This document shows positions 6,107 to 6,456 of a DNA stretch of 6,456 bases, piece by piece; within the stretch, counting starts at the first letter, position 1, and every line of letters begins with the position of its first letter. The DNA comes from Chthoniobacterales bacterium (GTDB taxonomy: Bacteria > Verrucomicrobiota > Verrucomicrobiae > Chthoniobacterales > UBA10450). The position numbers and the translations under genes are program-made. Where the stretch lies: the NCBI GenBank assembly GCA_003244125.1, contig QHBL01000280.1:1-6456 (forward strand). Reading direction: 5' to 3'. Under the pieces are notes generated by a model. It worked only from the letters and a program-made list of their open reading frames with translations. It had not been told where the DNA came from and did no database searches.

Positions 6107-6456
6107 GTGACGAAAGCGGAGCGCGTCAAAATCGTCGCCCGAGGCGCCGTGCAAGGCGTCGGGTTTCGTCCATTCGTGTATCGTCTCGCGAGCGAACTAC
6201 GACTTAACGGTTGGGTTTCAAATTCCGGCCAGGGTGTCTTTATCGAAATCGAAGGAGCGTGCGATTCGCTTCGCCGGTTCTTATCCCGATTTGAAAAAGA
6301 GAAGCCACCGCGCGCGATCCTCCACAGCTTCGAAACCTCCTTTCTCGACCCGCGCGGCTACGAAAGCTTCGAGATTCGCGAGAGCGAGAGTCATGGCGAA
6401 AAGAGCGCGCTGATTTTGCCTGACATCGCGACTTGCGCGGATTGTCTGCGCGAAAT
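6107..6456 (+). CDS. hypF: HypF, carbamoyltransferase for CN ligand synthesis, N-terminal part (runs off window)
   Basis: The frame from a GTG at 6107 stays open to the right edge (116 full codons). Residues 7-90 form an acylphosphatase-like domain. The loop G13-A-V-Q-G-V-G-F-R21 holds the catalytic Arg21, and the W36-V-S-N39-S-G-Q-G-V sequence holds the catalytic Asn39. After it comes the sequence ILPDIATC110-ADC113-LRE, the first CxxC of the HypF zinc-finger region. This order is specific to HypF rather than a stand-alone acylphosphatase. HypF takes carbamoyl phosphate and, with HypE, makes the thiocarboxamide from which the Fe-bound cyanide ligands come. No in-frame ATG near the start was found and GTG begins eight bases after the permease stop, so a GTG start is likely, although no Shine-Dalgarno sequence is visible. 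The carbamoyltransferase domains, and probably hypC, hypD and hypE, lie beyond the window. Confidence 0.93.
   Translation, partial: MTKAERVKIVARGAVQGVGFRPFVYRLASELRLNGWVSNSGQGVFIEIEGACDSLRRFLSRFEKEKPPRAILHSFETSFLDPRGYESFEIRESESHGEKSALILPDIATCADCLRE

Overview
The window is part of one operon, all on the + strand, for a group 1h ('actinobacterial-type', high-affinity, O2-tolerant) [NiFe]-hydrogenase, its maturation factors and a nickel permease. In family terms this is the Hhy enzyme, which lets aerobic soil bacteria draw energy from trace atmospheric H2 during starvation. The host looks like a soil bacterium with fairly high GC. Two copies of a palindromic intergenic repeat built from 'aatgacgaa' units, which I associate from memory with soil Verrucomicrobia (Chthoniobacterales / Udaeobacter-like), make that phylum my best guess. 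This is an inference, not a proof.

Layout. 1-198: C-terminal end of a conserved protein I associate with Hhy clusters. 179-309: repeat copy 1, which supplies that gene's stop codon and runs almost to the next start. 315-851: hydrogenase maturation endopeptidase. 848-967 and 996-1169: two tandem, paralogous single-membrane-span microproteins with a shared C-terminal signature. 1183-2268: hydrogenase small subunit, with Asp in place of one proximal-cluster Cys. 2269-2398: repeat copy 2, lying between the two subunit genes. 2437-4254: hydrogenase large subunit, with both NiFe-site CxxC motifs and a 23-residue C-terminal tail to be removed. 4258-4950 hypB, 4954-5355 hypA, 5352-6098 a NicO/HoxN-like Ni2+ permease, and 6107 to the right edge the start of hypF (GTG start, cut by the window).

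How they fit together. The permease brings in Ni2+. HypA and HypB deliver it to the large-subunit precursor. HypF, presumably with HypC, HypD and HypE encoded beyond the right edge, builds the Fe(CN)2CO part of the site. The endopeptidase then trims the large subunit after His582, and the small subunit joins to pass electrons out through three Fe-S clusters. The structural proteins show no Tat signal, so the enzyme should stay in the cytoplasm. The two microproteins are candidates for tethering it to the membrane, but that role is inferred.

The hydrogenase itself is a known type. The less explained parts are the duplicated microprotein pair and the palindromic repeats placed inside the operon, one of them separating the two subunit genes. 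No stretch longer than 300 bases lacks a gene. I saw no RNA gene, CRISPR array, insertion sequence, riboswitch or promoter that I could support; the operon promoter is probably upstream of the window.
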